Below are positions 1 to 11,150 of a stretch of 64,000 bases of DNA, in pieces (position 1 is the stretch's first letter; each line of letters opens with the position of its first letter). Source of the DNA: Panax quinquefolius. Its lineage: Eukaryota > Streptophyta > Magnoliopsida > Apiales > Araliaceae. Below the pieces are notes generated by a model. It searched no databases. It saw only the letters and a program-made list of their open reading frames with translations, and was not told the origin of the DNA. Position numbers and translations under genes: made by a program. The stretch covers positions 94,561,065 through 94,625,064 of the forward strand of contig CM035166.1 of NCBI GenBank assembly GCA_020205615.1, read 5' to 3'.

Positions 1-17
1 TAGGGGAAAAAAGGGAA

Positions 18-226
18 ATTTGTTTCTTTTTACATTTTATTTTTAGATTTTAAAGAACCATTAATGACTTAATTCCATATATTGTCTCTATATTAAATAT
101 TCTCCATCCGTTTCTTTTTATTTTTCTTTTTAAAAAGTCATATTTGTTTCTTTTTACTTTTTATTTTTAGATTTTAAAGAAGCATTAATGACTTAATTCC
201 ATATATTGTCTCTACATTAAATATTC
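18..226 (+). repeat. Direct repeat of about 84 bp, two copies
   Basis: Copy one is 18-101 and copy two about 142-226. They differ at only a few bases (for example AAGAACCATT against AAGAAGCATT, and TCTATATT against TCTACATT). The second copy lies inside the MITE-like element, so the first is best read as the interior of a truncated sister copy beside or interrupted by it. Confidence 0.7.
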
Positions 227-323
227 ACTTGGTCAATCAGACAAAATATTAATAAGCATTAATAATATTTATTAAATTTATGTTTTCTTCTAAAACATCT
301 ATTAAAAAGAAATGGAAGGAGTA
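101..323. mobile_element. MITE-like element (Stowaway/Tc1-mariner type termini)
   Basis: The left end (CTCCATCCGTTTCTTTTTA, from 102) and the right end (301-323, reverse complement TACTCCTTCCATTTCTTTTT) form an imperfect terminal inverted repeat. The CTCC-TCC core is typical of plant Stowaway-like MITEs, and TA flanks the right terminus. It has no coding capacity. An 84-bp internal stretch (142-226) is repeated just outside at 18-101, which suggests a second truncated copy lies to the left. Confidence 0.5.
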
Positions 324-3300
324 CAATCATATCTCGTAATCAAATTATGACAATTAGATACTAGACAATGACAATGTCATCAACTAAGTTGCATGTAAAA
401 CTAATAAAGAGTAACGTGTTTATAAAAGGGATGAAAGGAGTATTATTATTTTTATCAATTCAAGTATTTCATATTTGTTTCATTTATGAAAGTTTTCACA
501 TTTTAGAGGAATTGTTTTAATCACGAGAAAAGAAGAAGAATATCGTAAAGATCTCTAGATATATTAATCAGATTTTAAACATTAAAACAATTATAATTTA
601 GGTTTTGTAATTCAATTTAAGATAAAATTTTGGGTAAAAGTATAATTTGATGTGATAAAGATATTGTCCAAAATTCATTTTTTTTTTTGATTTTAAACAA
701 TTTCACAAATTTGATCATAAGTAGGCTTAAAATAGATAGTAACAAAGTTGGGAAAAATATTAAAAAATCAGAAACTAACTAAATTATAATTATCTAGGTG
801 GGCCAGAAGGAGGAAAAATAATAAAATATTTAAAGTAGTTTAATGGATAAAGTAAAGTATAAAAATGTATGAAAAAATAATTAAAGAAAAGTCGAAAATA
901 AGTAATATATTTTATCGACTAAAATCTGTCCAAAAATGACATATGAGGCTACGAGAGTAATAAATAATTACTATAATAAAATTTTAATTGTGTAAGAATA
1001 TACTCGAGGATAAATTACCGTACCCGGAAATACCGAAATAAAATTTCAAACAGTTACCATCGATAACTAATAATTAAATAAATTCTTATTGATGGTGTAA
1101 TTAAGTTACTATTTTGAGACGTGAAATACCCTTCTCGAGGAAAGTACGTCCCAACAAGCAAGTCCCCGCAGTCCCGTGCATTCTAACTTCGCTTATTGTT
1201 AAAACTGTAAATTTTTCTGAAAAACTTCTTGGGCCGTCTATAAAAGGAGTTTATGTCATTTGTTCGACTAAATTCAATTTTTTATGTTTCTATCAATTTA
1301 TTGAATTGTTTTATGATTATTTGGTGATATGTTAATCCAATCCAAAATATTTTGGTAGGTATCCCGAGGTTATGAATGAGTATAAACAACCCTAGAAATA
1401 GGGGTACTGAGTTATGGTCGGGTAATCGACATTATCACGCTGTGTAATTACAACGCGATTAAATGTTACGCGTAACATGTGGCCTTATTAGCCTGATCAC
1501 CTAATGATACTTTGGGGGATAAGAGTTTACAGAGACTTTTACGATTGTTGAACATCAAGTAAAAGTTCACACTTGTTGTGATTATAGAACATTTGTGTAA
1601 AGAGTCATGGTTCTTACGACCACTCAGTGACCCTCAAAATAAATATTTTTTCTTTTAGACATTTAATTAAATTTAAGATTCCAGAATTTTATCCTACTGA
1701 GAAATTTAATGTGCATTAACTTATTTAGATATTTTTGTTGCCTTTTTTGTCTTTCATTTACTTTAGGTCTGAATCCTAGTTTATACTTGGACCCACAACA
1801 ATTAATATTAGGTGTATTATAAGATTTGTTTTTGTAAAAAATAGATTATTTAAGGTAAGTGGACTTTTAACTTAAGACTTAAAGTTAATAATAAAACTTT
1901 TATCCTAGAATTACTGGAGTATTTAGTTATGATTATGCTAAAATAATTATTTTTATTTTATTTAATTTTTAATGGAATTTTACTCTTTGGTTTATATTGA
2001 TAATTACTTGAAATTCTAATTCAACATAACTATGAAACTCAAGCTTTAATAAATTTTAATTTAATTATAACAATTCGTTAATAACGAATCCACTATAATT
2101 TTCAACTAATTTAATAGTAATTATATTTTTAAAAATCACATATATTATTAAGAATTTTTTCAATATCTTAACATCTTAATAAAAGTGCAATAACAAATTT
2201 TGGATAAAATTTGTTAAGATATATTATCTTAGTGATATAAAAGTTTGTAATATATTTGATAGAGCCAAAGAAAAAAATATTTTAGAAATTTATTTTCTTA
2301 TTATAGATATAAAATAAACAACATCTTCTTTTTTTTCCTAACAGGTTGGGTTTTATTTTGAATATTTTACAAATTTGGATAGTACTTATACTAATTTTAA
2401 TAGGAAAGAAAAAAGCTAAAATAAAAATTGGTGAAACCATGTTTGTGCCTTTAATTATATAGTTAATTCGAATTAGAATTTCAAGCAAATTTTATCAATA
2501 TAAACGCTAATGCTGAATTCTATTTGAAACTACAATAAAATTAATTAAATTAATTGTTTGCTTATAATCATAATTGTGATGCCCCCAAAATAGGTATACA
2601 TCACATATTCTGAGTCGCCAAATACATGGTACAGAATACAAATACAACCTTAAATATACTGACGTGAAATGTGAGTTTTAATACAAATATTGTCTTACAG
2701 GCGATATTCAAACTCAAAATAAGTCATCAATACATTTATTATCACACTATTTCATAGAATAGTGAGGACTACTAATGCTATCAATCGGACCGATCACTCC
2801 GCTTCCCGACTAGTCTCTACTACGCTCGTTCTCATTTCTGAAGAGAATAATGAAAGCAAAAGGGTGAGCTCAACTAGCCCGATAAGAAATATTATGACTA
2901 TAATAATGCGAATAAATTATCATTAGCCTTGAACGTTAAGCCGATAAAATATAATAAACATCAAGTTTAACTGCGGTGAACAAGCAATCCATTAGAAGAG
3001 TCAAGTAGAGAATAAAATCTACTATCTTCTATGATTTAAAAGGTTTTCATTACTTTTATCACGAGACTCGACAATAAATAATCCACATCATTAAATCATC
3101 CACGCACTACAAGCCGGGATATTCTTTAGTATCACGACCACGAATCATCCATGCACTACGTGCGAAAGATAATCGTGTTTTTCATCAATCTGATCTTGAT
3201 CATGCCATAAAACAATTCATCTTTGCACCCTTGGCCGAAGAGAATCTATAGCCATAATCATACCAAAAACTGTCCATCAATGCACTACGGGCCAATGAGG

Positions 3301-3740
3301 ACTTTTTCTACATCATTTGTAACATTACGATCATGATTATATCGAATAATCCCTAGTCATAATCATATCAAGTCCATCTATGCACTAAATGCCACAGATG
3401 ACTTTAATTCAACATAATATAAGCATGAGGATGATGACAATTCAATAAAACAAGTTCAAGAATAAATTTTAAATATTATAAGTTAATTTATCCCGAACTC
3501 AATAACGTTCAAATTGTCAACATGATACTTCTTTGTGGAGTAAAATTCAAGAATGCTCAAGAGAATATTTTCATGAAAAGATATTGGATGAAGCGCAAAT
3601 ATCAAGGATATTCCACTAATTTCATGAAGTATAGAAGCCAAAACTTTAACCAACTGAGTATAATAGAATATATGAAACTGCAAATAGATTTTCGCCCGCC
3701 ATGCGGTAATCCACGTAGACAGATCATTTCTACAAGTTAA

Positions 3741-4095
3741 TAAGGAATGAATACAAAGTATCATTCACCATGCATGCGGTAATCCACATTGACAGGTTAT
3801 TCCAACAGAATAATAAAGAATGGAACCATGTCATGCGTAATCCGCACAGACATGATATTCCAACAAAATAATAAAGAATGGAACCAGGTCATGCGTAATC
3901 TGCACAGACAGGATGTTCTAACAGAATAATAAAGAATGGAATAACAACAGAATTCACTAGGCTTGCGATAGATCGCACAGACAGGTTATTCCAACAGAAT
4001 AATAAAGAATGAAATAACAGAAGAATTTCACCATGTATACGGTAGTCCGCGTATAAAGGTTATTCCAACAGAATAATAAGGAATGGAATAATAAT
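3741..4095 (-). repeat. Hairpin-forming tandem units in B LTR
   Basis: About five units of 60-70 bp each contain ATTCCAACAGAATAATAA followed by a few bases and GAATGGAAT or GAATGGAAC. The two ends can pair (ATTCCA with TGGAAT, or GTTCCA with a G-T pair in RNA sense). The same design occurs on the plus strand in the LTRs of A, C, E and G. Confidence 0.65.
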
Positions 4096-4300
4096 AGTTC
4101 TCTTCATGAATATGAAAGAAATAATACCCCTTACCTTAAAAAGAAGAGTATTCCGACGGTAAGACGGGGATATACTTGAAGAAAACTTACACTATTTTCT
4201 ACACTCAAAGCTTTCTTAAACTTTAAAGAAATACGCTCAAGATTATAGAAGAAGAATTCTCTGAACTTCTGGTGTGATTTTCAATTCTAACTAAGCATCC

Positions 4301-4308
4301 TATTTATA
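4301..4308 (-). promoter_or_regulatory. TATA box of B 3' LTR
   Basis: TATAAATA on the minus strand, in the context CTCCTATAAATAGGATGC. The same motif sits at the equivalent place in every LTR of this window. Transcription would be expected to start about 30 bp downstream on the minus strand. Confidence 0.7.
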
Positions 4309-5337
4309 GGAGAATGGAAAGGATACTATGTTGCATTATACAATAAAATATAATATATTCTTTTTATAATTAAATAAAACAAAACTTTATAAAAAGTATT
4401 CTATTTTATATAAAAAGTTTTTACTATGCACGCACTATGCAGGCACTATGCAAACACTATGCATAATAAAATATAATATATTCTATTTATAATCAAATAA
4501 AACAAAACTTTATAAAAGTATTACTTTTATAAAAAGTTTTACTATCTGAGACACTATTCATAATAAAATATAACATATTCTATTTATAATCAAATAAAAC
4601 AAAATTTTATAAAAAGTATTATGTTTTATATAAAAGTTTTCTGTTTTATTACATTTATAATAATAATAAAACAACAATTATCACCATTATTATAATTCAC
4701 AATATTAATCGACCAAGTCGTTCCCAGGAAAGAGGGGGCTTTCCAATAAGGATTTCTCCCTATTGAGGCGTAATTAGGTGACCAAACCTCTCCTTGACAG
4801 AACTTCTAGACATCGTCAATATTGCAAATAATAATATTAATAACTCTGTCATCTTAATTATTGATTTAATAATATATAAAATATCGACAATAATTGAATC
4901 AAATAACGTGAGAAATTATGCAATAATTACTATAGCAATAATTGAACAAAACTGAGTGGCTTCTCACGTAAGCATCAATAATCAATACCGTGTGCTACTA
5001 TTCAATCACGCGTATTACTGTACTTTTACTATCGAATAGTTCAACAGTTTTAACGGTAAAACTTCCGTCGTTATTTTCATAAAAATATTTTTGTCGTTTT
5101 CTCAATCCTACAATAATTTCGTTGTAGGGTCCACCAATGATTGCATAAAATGCGTGCGGATATTCCCCGACAAAAAGAATATTCCCCGACCAATCGAATA
5201 TTATACAACAACTTGCATACTTTTCAAAATTTATAAATATTACCCACAACTATAACATTATCTCAAATCCACCCCATAATTTTGAAAAAATATTTCGAGA
5301 AAATTAAATCTTTATTTGTAAAATTTGGGATTTTACA

Positions 5338-5350
5338 ATCTCCCCTCCTT
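5338..5350 (-). other. Polypurine tract of element B
   Basis: Read on the minus strand, AAGGAGGGGAGAT directly precedes the TGTAAAATCCC start of the 3' LTR. This is the usual site where plus-strand DNA synthesis is primed. Elements A and C have AAGGAGGGAGAT, and E and H have AAGAAGGGAGGT, at the same place. Confidence 0.8.
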
Positions 5351-5445
5351 ATGAAATTTCGCCCTCGAAATTTACGTATGTACCTGGTATGCAGAACAAA
5401 TGAGGACACTTCACCAGATTCTAACGCTTGAGGTATAACCTTTGA

Positions 5446-6726
5446 TGTAATACCCGGTTTAAAAAAAAGATAAAAGATAATAAGATAAATATAATTAGAT
5501 GATATAAGTGTAACTAATAAAACCTATAATAAACCTATAAGGATAAGAAAAGTCATTCAAATTTAATAAACTTTTAATTTTAAAAAGGACTCTTTTACTT
5601 AGTAACCTATTTTTCAAAGGAATTACATATTTCTAAACAACTAGAAAGAAAGAAAAGAACGTAAAAACTATTTGGCTTGAGTCTTTAGCGAAATGTAGAA
5701 GAAAACTCAAAGAATTAGTTCACTTTTAATTTAGGTAATGTCGCATGATATCAAGGTAAGTGGTTTTCCGAACTATTTAGTGTTTTTAAGATTATCGTTA
5801 CTTTTAAATATGTCTTATTAATTATTCGGATGCCTAAATGTACAGTTTCAAAATTCGTTATTTTTTATTTGAGGCTTCCATTTAAATTAAATTGTTATGT
5901 TCTTTTATTTTAAAATTCGGATCAAGTATTTATTTTTGAACTGTGAATGAGATTATATGATTTTGAACTGAAAAAGTATCGTTTATATTATCGATAATAT
6001 TGAGAAAAGATTTTGAAATCCTCAGTTTGACTATGTATAGAACCCGTTATTGATTACGTTTAGTTCCGGATCTAATATAGGACCTACTAAGGCGCACACC
6101 TTTTAGATGCCATTCGGGGAGCGTGCATTTTTATAGATACCTTAGTAGGGTGTGTATCATAACATTATCGAGCTTTTGGGCCGTGTTACAATGCTATTGT
6201 AACCTTAGTCGCTTAGGCTGTGGATTAAAAGATAGATGATATACATTGAAATCATTTTTCAATTGTTTTAGTTTTGAAAGTTTTTGTACTATTGTTATTG
6301 AACAAAAAGTTATTTCGAAAAAAAGTGTTTTGCAAATTGTACTTGATTCGGCTAGATAGAGAGGATTGCTACTTGCTGGGCTTCATCGCTCACCCCCTTA
6401 AAGATTTTTACAGGTCCCATCGTTGAAAGCTGAGCCTTTATTTGATACGCTTGGAATAGCTGGAGTTTAGTTTTAGATGTTTTTCTTTTGTTGATGTATT
6501 TTGATAAAACTCTTAGTTTCGAGGAGCTGCGTCTCCATTATTTGAATGTGGTATTTAATAGTATTTCATTTGGATTGATTTAAAATATATTTATTGTTGG
6601 GTTTTAAGTTAAGATTAATGTTAAGTTGTTTTGTTTGGGTTGCGCGTTAATGATATTGTTGCCTTGTGGGCCTATGGGCTTCCAGCGTGTAGCACTTCGG
6701 GCCTATATCGGGTTCAGGGTGTTACA
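5446..6726 (+). repeat. Element F 5' LTR (1281 bp)
   Basis: Begins TGTAATACCCGG and ends GGGTGTTACA. Inside are two clear inverted repeats: CCTACTAAGG (near 6083) with CCTTAGTAGG (near 6139), and GTTACAATGCTATTGTAAC near 6185, a perfect 8-bp stem with a 3-bp loop. Both recur in the second LTR, the latter with one change. Confidence 0.88.
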
Positions 6727-6994
6727 GAGGTGGTATCAAAGCGGTGGCCCCTCGCAATGTGTTAGGTTGAAAAACCTACATATTTCCTGCGGAGTGATTT
6801 TTGGAGTTAGCTGTGGGTAAGAGTATTGACTAAATTTAATAATTTTAAAATTAAATTGAGAATAAGGTATGAAACTCTTTTATTAATTACATTTAGTAAT
6901 TAGATAATGAATTTCTTGATTATGTCAAATTTGAATTTTTCTTTAGATGTTATATTGAAATTTGGAGGACCAAATTCTTTTAAGGTGGGTAGAA
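6727..6994 (+). other. Element F internal region with primer site
   Basis: 268 bp with the primer site TGGTATCAAAGC at about 6731-6742, one base from the usual plant initiator-Met site. No protein domain is encoded. The stretch before the second LTR is mildly purine-rich and is the likely plus-strand primer. Confidence 0.75.
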
Positions 6995-8285
6995 TGTAAT
7001 ACCCGGTTTAAAAAAAAAAAAAAAAATAATAAGATAAATATAATTAGATGATAGAAGTGTAACTAATAAGTATTTATACATATCTAAAACCTATAAGGAT
7101 AAGAAAAGTCATTCAAATTTAATAAACTTTTAATTTTAAAAAGGACTCGTTTACTTAGTAACCTATTTTTTTAAAGTAATTACATATATTTAAACAACTA
7201 GAAAGAAAGAAAAGAACGTAAAAACTATTTGGCTTGGTATATTGCGAGCAGAGAGAAAAGAAGAAAACTCAAAGAATTAGTTCACTTTTAATTTAGGTAA
7301 TAGCATGATATCAAGGTAAGTGGTTTTCCGAACTAGTTAGTGTTTTTAAGATTATCGTTAATTTTAAGTATGTCTTATTAATTATTCGGATGCCTAAATG
7401 TACAGTTTCAAAATTCGTTATTTTTTATTTGAGGCTTCCATTTAAATTAAATTGTTATGTTCTTTTATTTCAAAATTCGGATCAAGTATTAATTTTCGAA
7501 TTGTGAATGAGATTATATGATTTTGAAATGAAAAAGTATCATTTATATTATCGATAATATTGAGAAAAGATTTTGAAATCCCCAGTCTGACTATGTATAG
7601 AACCCGTTATTGATTACGTTTAGTTCCGGAGCTAATATAGGACCTACTAAGGTGCACACCTTTTAGATGCCCTTCAGGGAGCGTGCATTTTTATAGATAC
7701 CTTAGTAGGGTGCGCATCATAACGTTATCGAGCTTTTGGGCCGTGTTACAAGGCTATTGTAACCTTAGTCGCTTAGGCTGTGGATTAAAAGATATATGAT
7801 ATACATTGAAATCATTTTTCAATTGTTTTAGTTTTGAAAGTTTTTGTACTATTGTTATTGAACAAAAAGTTATTTCGAAAAAAAGTGTTTTGCAAATTGT
7901 ACTTGATTCGGCTAGATAGAGAGGATTGCTACTTGCTGGGTTTCATCGCTCACCCCCTTACAGATTTTTACAGGTCCCGTCGTTGAAAGCTGAGCCTTTA
8001 TTTGATACGCTTGGAATTATTGGAGTTTAGTTTTAGATGTTTTCTTTTGTTGATGGATTTTGATAAAACTCTTAGTTTCGAGGAGCTGCGTCTCCATTAT
8101 TTGAATGTGGTATTTATTAGTATTTCATTTGGATTGATTTAAAATATATTTATTGTTGGGTTTTAAGTTAAGATTAATGTTAAGTTGTTTTGTTTGGGCT
8201 GCACGTTAATGATATTGTTGCCTTGCGGGCCTATGGGCTTGCGGCGTGTAGCACTTCGGGCCTATATCTGGTTCGGGGTGTTATA
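6995..8285 (+). repeat. Element F 3' LTR (1291 bp)
   Basis: Direct copy of 5446-6726. It ends GGGTGTTATA instead of GGGTGTTACA, a single C-to-T change of the terminal CA. The first 100 bp differ from the 5' copy by indels (a poly-A run and a TATTTATACAT stretch). Confidence 0.88.
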
Positions 8286-8560
8286 TTTGAGCGTAAAATA
8301 TATTTCAAGATTTTAACAGGTACATCTTCATACGTTAAATTATCCGCTATCTCGTCTGGTTCTTGAATTAATAATGTGGTTCGGGTTGTCCACATATTTA
8401 CGTAACATCGATACGTTAAAAATGTTATGAACACGTGACATACTTGGCGGTAAAATGAGTCTATAAGCCACAGTCCCTACTCAATCGAGGATTTCAAATG
8501 GGCCAATTAAATCGAGGGTTGAGATTTCCTCTCTTCAGCAACTCTTGCTTTTAAAATAAC
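8286..8560 (-). pseudogene. Element B integrase tail and chromodomain-like remnant
   Basis: Minus-strand translation gives fragments such as EPDEIADNLTYEDVPVKIL (near 8380-8300), matching the end of the integrase region in elements E and H (about 30300-30420 and 45460-45330). It is the C-terminal linker before the chromodomain-like tail. The segment is directly joined on its upstream side to RNase H-derived sequence, so the integrase core is absent. Insertion of F at 5446 cuts the tail from the polypurine tract. Confidence 0.7.
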
Positions 8561-8860
8561 GCCTTCTTGAACCTTCTTCTTCTTATTCATCAGCTCCGGG
8601 TCTGTAGCTTTAGCAGCTTTAACATTACCAACTAAAGTTGGTTCTAATCATATATTCGTTATCTTCACGTAGGTTTGTATATTCGCACTCGTAAACTCAT
8701 ATGATCTTCTACTCAACGCGTCAGCTACCAAGTTCGCTTTTCCACGATGGTATTGAATGGTATTATCGTAATCTTTCAACAGCTAAAGCCAACATCTTTG
8801 GCGCATAATACGTTTGTTTTAGTTGAAGAAATATTTAAGGGTTTTAGAAATGGGGTTTTG
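8560..8860 (-). pseudogene. Element B RNase H end fused to integrase start
   Basis: On the minus strand this reads through a region equivalent to E 28815-29190: the RNase H end (a KYFFN-like start near 8835, then YHRGKANLVADALSRRS near 8750-8690) and the pre-integrase spacer with a KKKVQEGVILKARV-like stretch near 8590-8540. It is joined upstream to the protease/RT linker and downstream to the integrase tail. RT and the catalytic D,D,E of integrase are deleted. The deletion points resemble those in A, C and G, so the losses may be ancestral. Confidence 0.65.
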
Positions 8861-9520
8861 TACTGGGGTCAATACCAAATTCGATTTTACGTTCTAGGGG
8901 TAGGCTAAGTCTTCAAGAATACGCCAGGAAATATATTAACAATAGAAATATCTTTCAAAACTGTGACCCTCATCCAAGACTTGGATATCACGTCACATTG
9001 ATACCTATCAACTTGCCACCGTTATTCACAACATCTCCTACGAAAAGTCTGGCTTCGGTGCATTCCACACAAGGAAGTCACCAGATAAAGGCTCGAGGCT
9101 CTTTACTTATGGCTTGATAAAACAGTGATTGACTTTACTGGTTTGGTTGCTTGAATTCGTATAACAGGTTGGTTAGGAATATAAAAGCTAACCACCTAAA
9201 ATAATCAATTTTAGCACGATGAGTAGTTAACCAGTCGATTTCTAAAATCATGTCAAAGGCAAGTATTTTCAAAGAGATAAGATCGAAAGGTAACGTGAAA
9301 GTGTTGATTTGAAACAAACAAGATTTATAAATAGTGGATGTAACGAAGGTTTCTCCAAACAGTGTTTCAATAGATAAGTCAAAGTCTAATTTCTCCGTTG
9401 TCAAATTAAAATGTTGAGCGCAAACAAGAGAGATGAAAGAATAGGTAGAACCGGTATCGAATAAGGTTTAGATTTCGTAAGAGCTTATGATTAACTTAAC
9501 GGTAATAACCTCGTTCGAGT
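8860..9520 (-). pseudogene. Element B aspartic protease remnant
   Basis: A minus-strand reading frame (9404-9135) contains EKLDFDLSIETLFGETFVTS and later LAFDMILEIDWLTTHRAKID, the flap-to-core part of a Ty3/gypsy retropepsin (family signature ILGIDWL, here ILEIDWL). The catalytic DTGS region near 9470-9450 is damaged. After 9135 the frame is lost and the sequence runs into a linker ending near 8860. The enzyme would process Gag-Pol in the particle, but this copy cannot be expressed intact. Confidence 0.75.
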
Positions 9521-9724
9521 TCCTTGATAAACGCTCTCACTTAAACTACCAACTTTGACTTGTCTGAGACATCCTTTGGCATCACTATCCCAGTTGGACT
9601 TGACTTCACTACACGACAAAATCGAGCTAGGTTACCTTCTCTTTCGCAATTGAAACACGCTTTGGATTGCTACGTACAGTTTGGACGGATGTGTCCCTCC
9701 TGTCCGCATTTGAAACATACGACC
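9521..9724 (-). pseudogene. Element B Gag C-terminus with zinc knuckles
   Basis: On the minus strand, codons from 9724 downward give the first CX2CX4HX4C knuckle (CFKCGQEGHIRPNC), then a stop, then CFNCEREGNLARFC, in which the usual GH is GN. These bind RNA during packaging. The N-terminal part of the same gag resumes at 18658-19636: element A inserted immediately upstream of the first knuckle with duplication CGACC. Confidence 0.85.
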
Positions 9725-10455
9725 TGTGAGACCCCAGATTTTAGCAATAAAGATTTAAATTTTGTCGAAATAATTTTTAATATTATGGTGTGAATTTGAG
9801 ATAATATTATAGTTGTGGGTAGTATTTATAAATTTGCAAAGTATGCAAGTGGTTATATTATATTCGATTGGTCGGAGAATATTCGATTTAGCAGGGAATA
9901 TTCGTGACAACGGCTCAATCATTGGTGGACCCTAGCAAATGTATTGTCCGGATTGAGAAAATGACAAAATATTTTATTGAAATAACGGTGGAAGTTTTAT
10001 CGTTGATCTTTGTTGAACTACTTTCGGTAGTAAAAGTACGATGTACGTGTGGTGTTGTTGCATAGTAGCACCTGCGGTATTGATTATTGATGCTTATGTG
10101 AGAAGTCACTCAGTTTGATTCCATTATTATCGATTAATAATATGAATTATTATAGCAATAATGACGTTTTATTTTATTAAGTATTATTAACGTAATAAAA
10201 GCGAAACATCTTTTATATAAAATAGAATACTTTATTAAAGTTATTCTATAAATAGAATATATTATATTTTATTATGCATAGTGTTGCATAGTGTTTTGCA
10301 TAGTGTTGCATAGTGTTCGTAGATAGTAAAATGTTTTTATATAAATAGAATATATGATATTTTATTTAAAAGATTTTGCTTTAAATATGGACCGTCCAGA
10401 TTAAAGTAAATCAATCTGATAGTTCATGGATTAATTACTATGCATTCTATTTTCC

Positions 10456-10463
10456 TATAAATA
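10456..10463 (+). promoter_or_regulatory. TATA box of element A 5' LTR
   Basis: CCTATAAATAGAAGCTC. The TATAAATA motif is conserved in all A, C and G LTRs at the same distance before the purine-rich AGAGAGA leader, so it is the likely core promoter of the element's genomic RNA. Confidence 0.75.
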
Positions 10464-10669
10464 GAAGCTCATTCCTTCATTATTTTCTTACTTAATTCAA
10501 TTTGAAACTCTAGAGAGAGAAATTATAGAGAGAAGCTATAGAGAGAAAATCTATAGAGAGAAAGAAGAAGAGTATTACGGTACTTCACTATCCGATTGTC
10601 TTTTACGGTAGGAATATTATTTGTTGTGCAGTAAAGGGTGTTATTCTTTCTTATTCATGAAGAGAACTT

Positions 10670-11150
10670 ACATTATTCCATTCATTATTATTACATTGGA
10701 ATAACTTTGTAAAAGTGGCATACCCTATATATAACTTTGTATCTGGCGTACCCTATACTTGGTGAAATCCTTATATTATTCCATTCTTATTTATTACATT
10801 GGAATAACTTTTGTATCTGTGAATCCCTATACTTGGTGATCTTCTTACATTATTCCATTCTTTATTATTACATTGGAATATCACATGCGTATGTGTTTTA
10901 CATCGGACTGGTTCCATTGTTTATTATTCTCGCATTTATTATTACATTTGGAATATCCTCGTCTGCATGTATTTTACACCAGGACACAGTTCCATTGTTT
11001 ATTATTATTCAAGCATTTATTATTACATTGGATCATCACAGCCGGTGTGAATTTCACGACTGATTTCCGTTATTATTATTCATTTGGAATAACTTGTCTA
11101 TGAGAAGTCTGCATGCATGGTGATTTTCTTTGTTATTCCATTCTTTATTA
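10670..11150 (+). repeat. Tandem hairpin units in A 5' LTR leader
   Basis: Repeated units of about 60-80 bp contain (A/G)TTCCAT, a TTTATTATTACAT-like loop, then TGGAAT or TGGAAC. Each can fold into a short hairpin. Spacer sequence varies (CACATGCGTGTGTTTTAC, CCTATACTTGGTGA). The array lies downstream of the TATA box and so would be in the RNA leader. Confidence 0.65.

Larger units (their letters stand above)
1..2574. other. AT-rich flank, no gene recognised
   Basis: This is the left flank of nested element B. It is strongly AT-rich with stops in all frames. The longest open stretch (1114-1335) has no recognisable domain or codon structure. A TATA-like TCTATAAAAGG lies near 1238 and a 12-bp palindrome GTTACGCGTAAC near 1465, but nothing around them marks a gene. 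Apart from the MITE-like repeat at the left end I see no feature. Old decayed transposon DNA is likely. Confidence 0.6.
2575..5337 (-). repeat. Element B 3' LTR (intact, 2763 bp)
   Basis: On the minus strand the LTR runs TGTAAAATCCCAAATTTTAC ... GGGGGCATCACA. It contains a TATA box (4301-4308), a purine-rich leader copied near 4210-4260, an array of ATTCCA/TGGAAT hairpin units (about 3741-4095), ACTATGC-type short repeats (4432-4465) and the conserved 3' third (2575-3480) shared with the A, C, E, G and H LTRs. Internal sequence with a polypurine tract follows at 5338. Confidence 0.9.
5446..8285 (+). mobile_element. Element F: short LTR element with almost no internal region
   Basis: Two very similar direct LTRs (5446-6726 and 6995-8285) flank an internal region of only 268 bp. 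The target-site duplication TTTGA is exact (5441-5445 and 8286-8290). A tRNA-Met-type primer site GGTGGTATCAAAGCGGTGG follows LTR 1, and a short purine-rich stretch (TTTAAGGTGGGTAGAA) precedes LTR 2. There is no gag or pol, so F depends on another element. The ends TGTAATACCCGG...GGGTGTTACA differ from the B family. The LTRs are close to identical apart from a few indels near the start, so F is fairly young. It lies in the 3' untranslated part of B. Confidence 0.9.

Noticed and set aside
1114..1335. Possible small gene of 73 codons
   Set aside because: No recognisable domain, no splice or promoter context, and AT-rich sequence on all sides.
5446..8285. Simple 1.5-kb tandem duplication
   Set aside because: The two copies end in TG...CA-type termini, are followed by a primer site and flanked by a 5-bp duplication, so they are LTRs.
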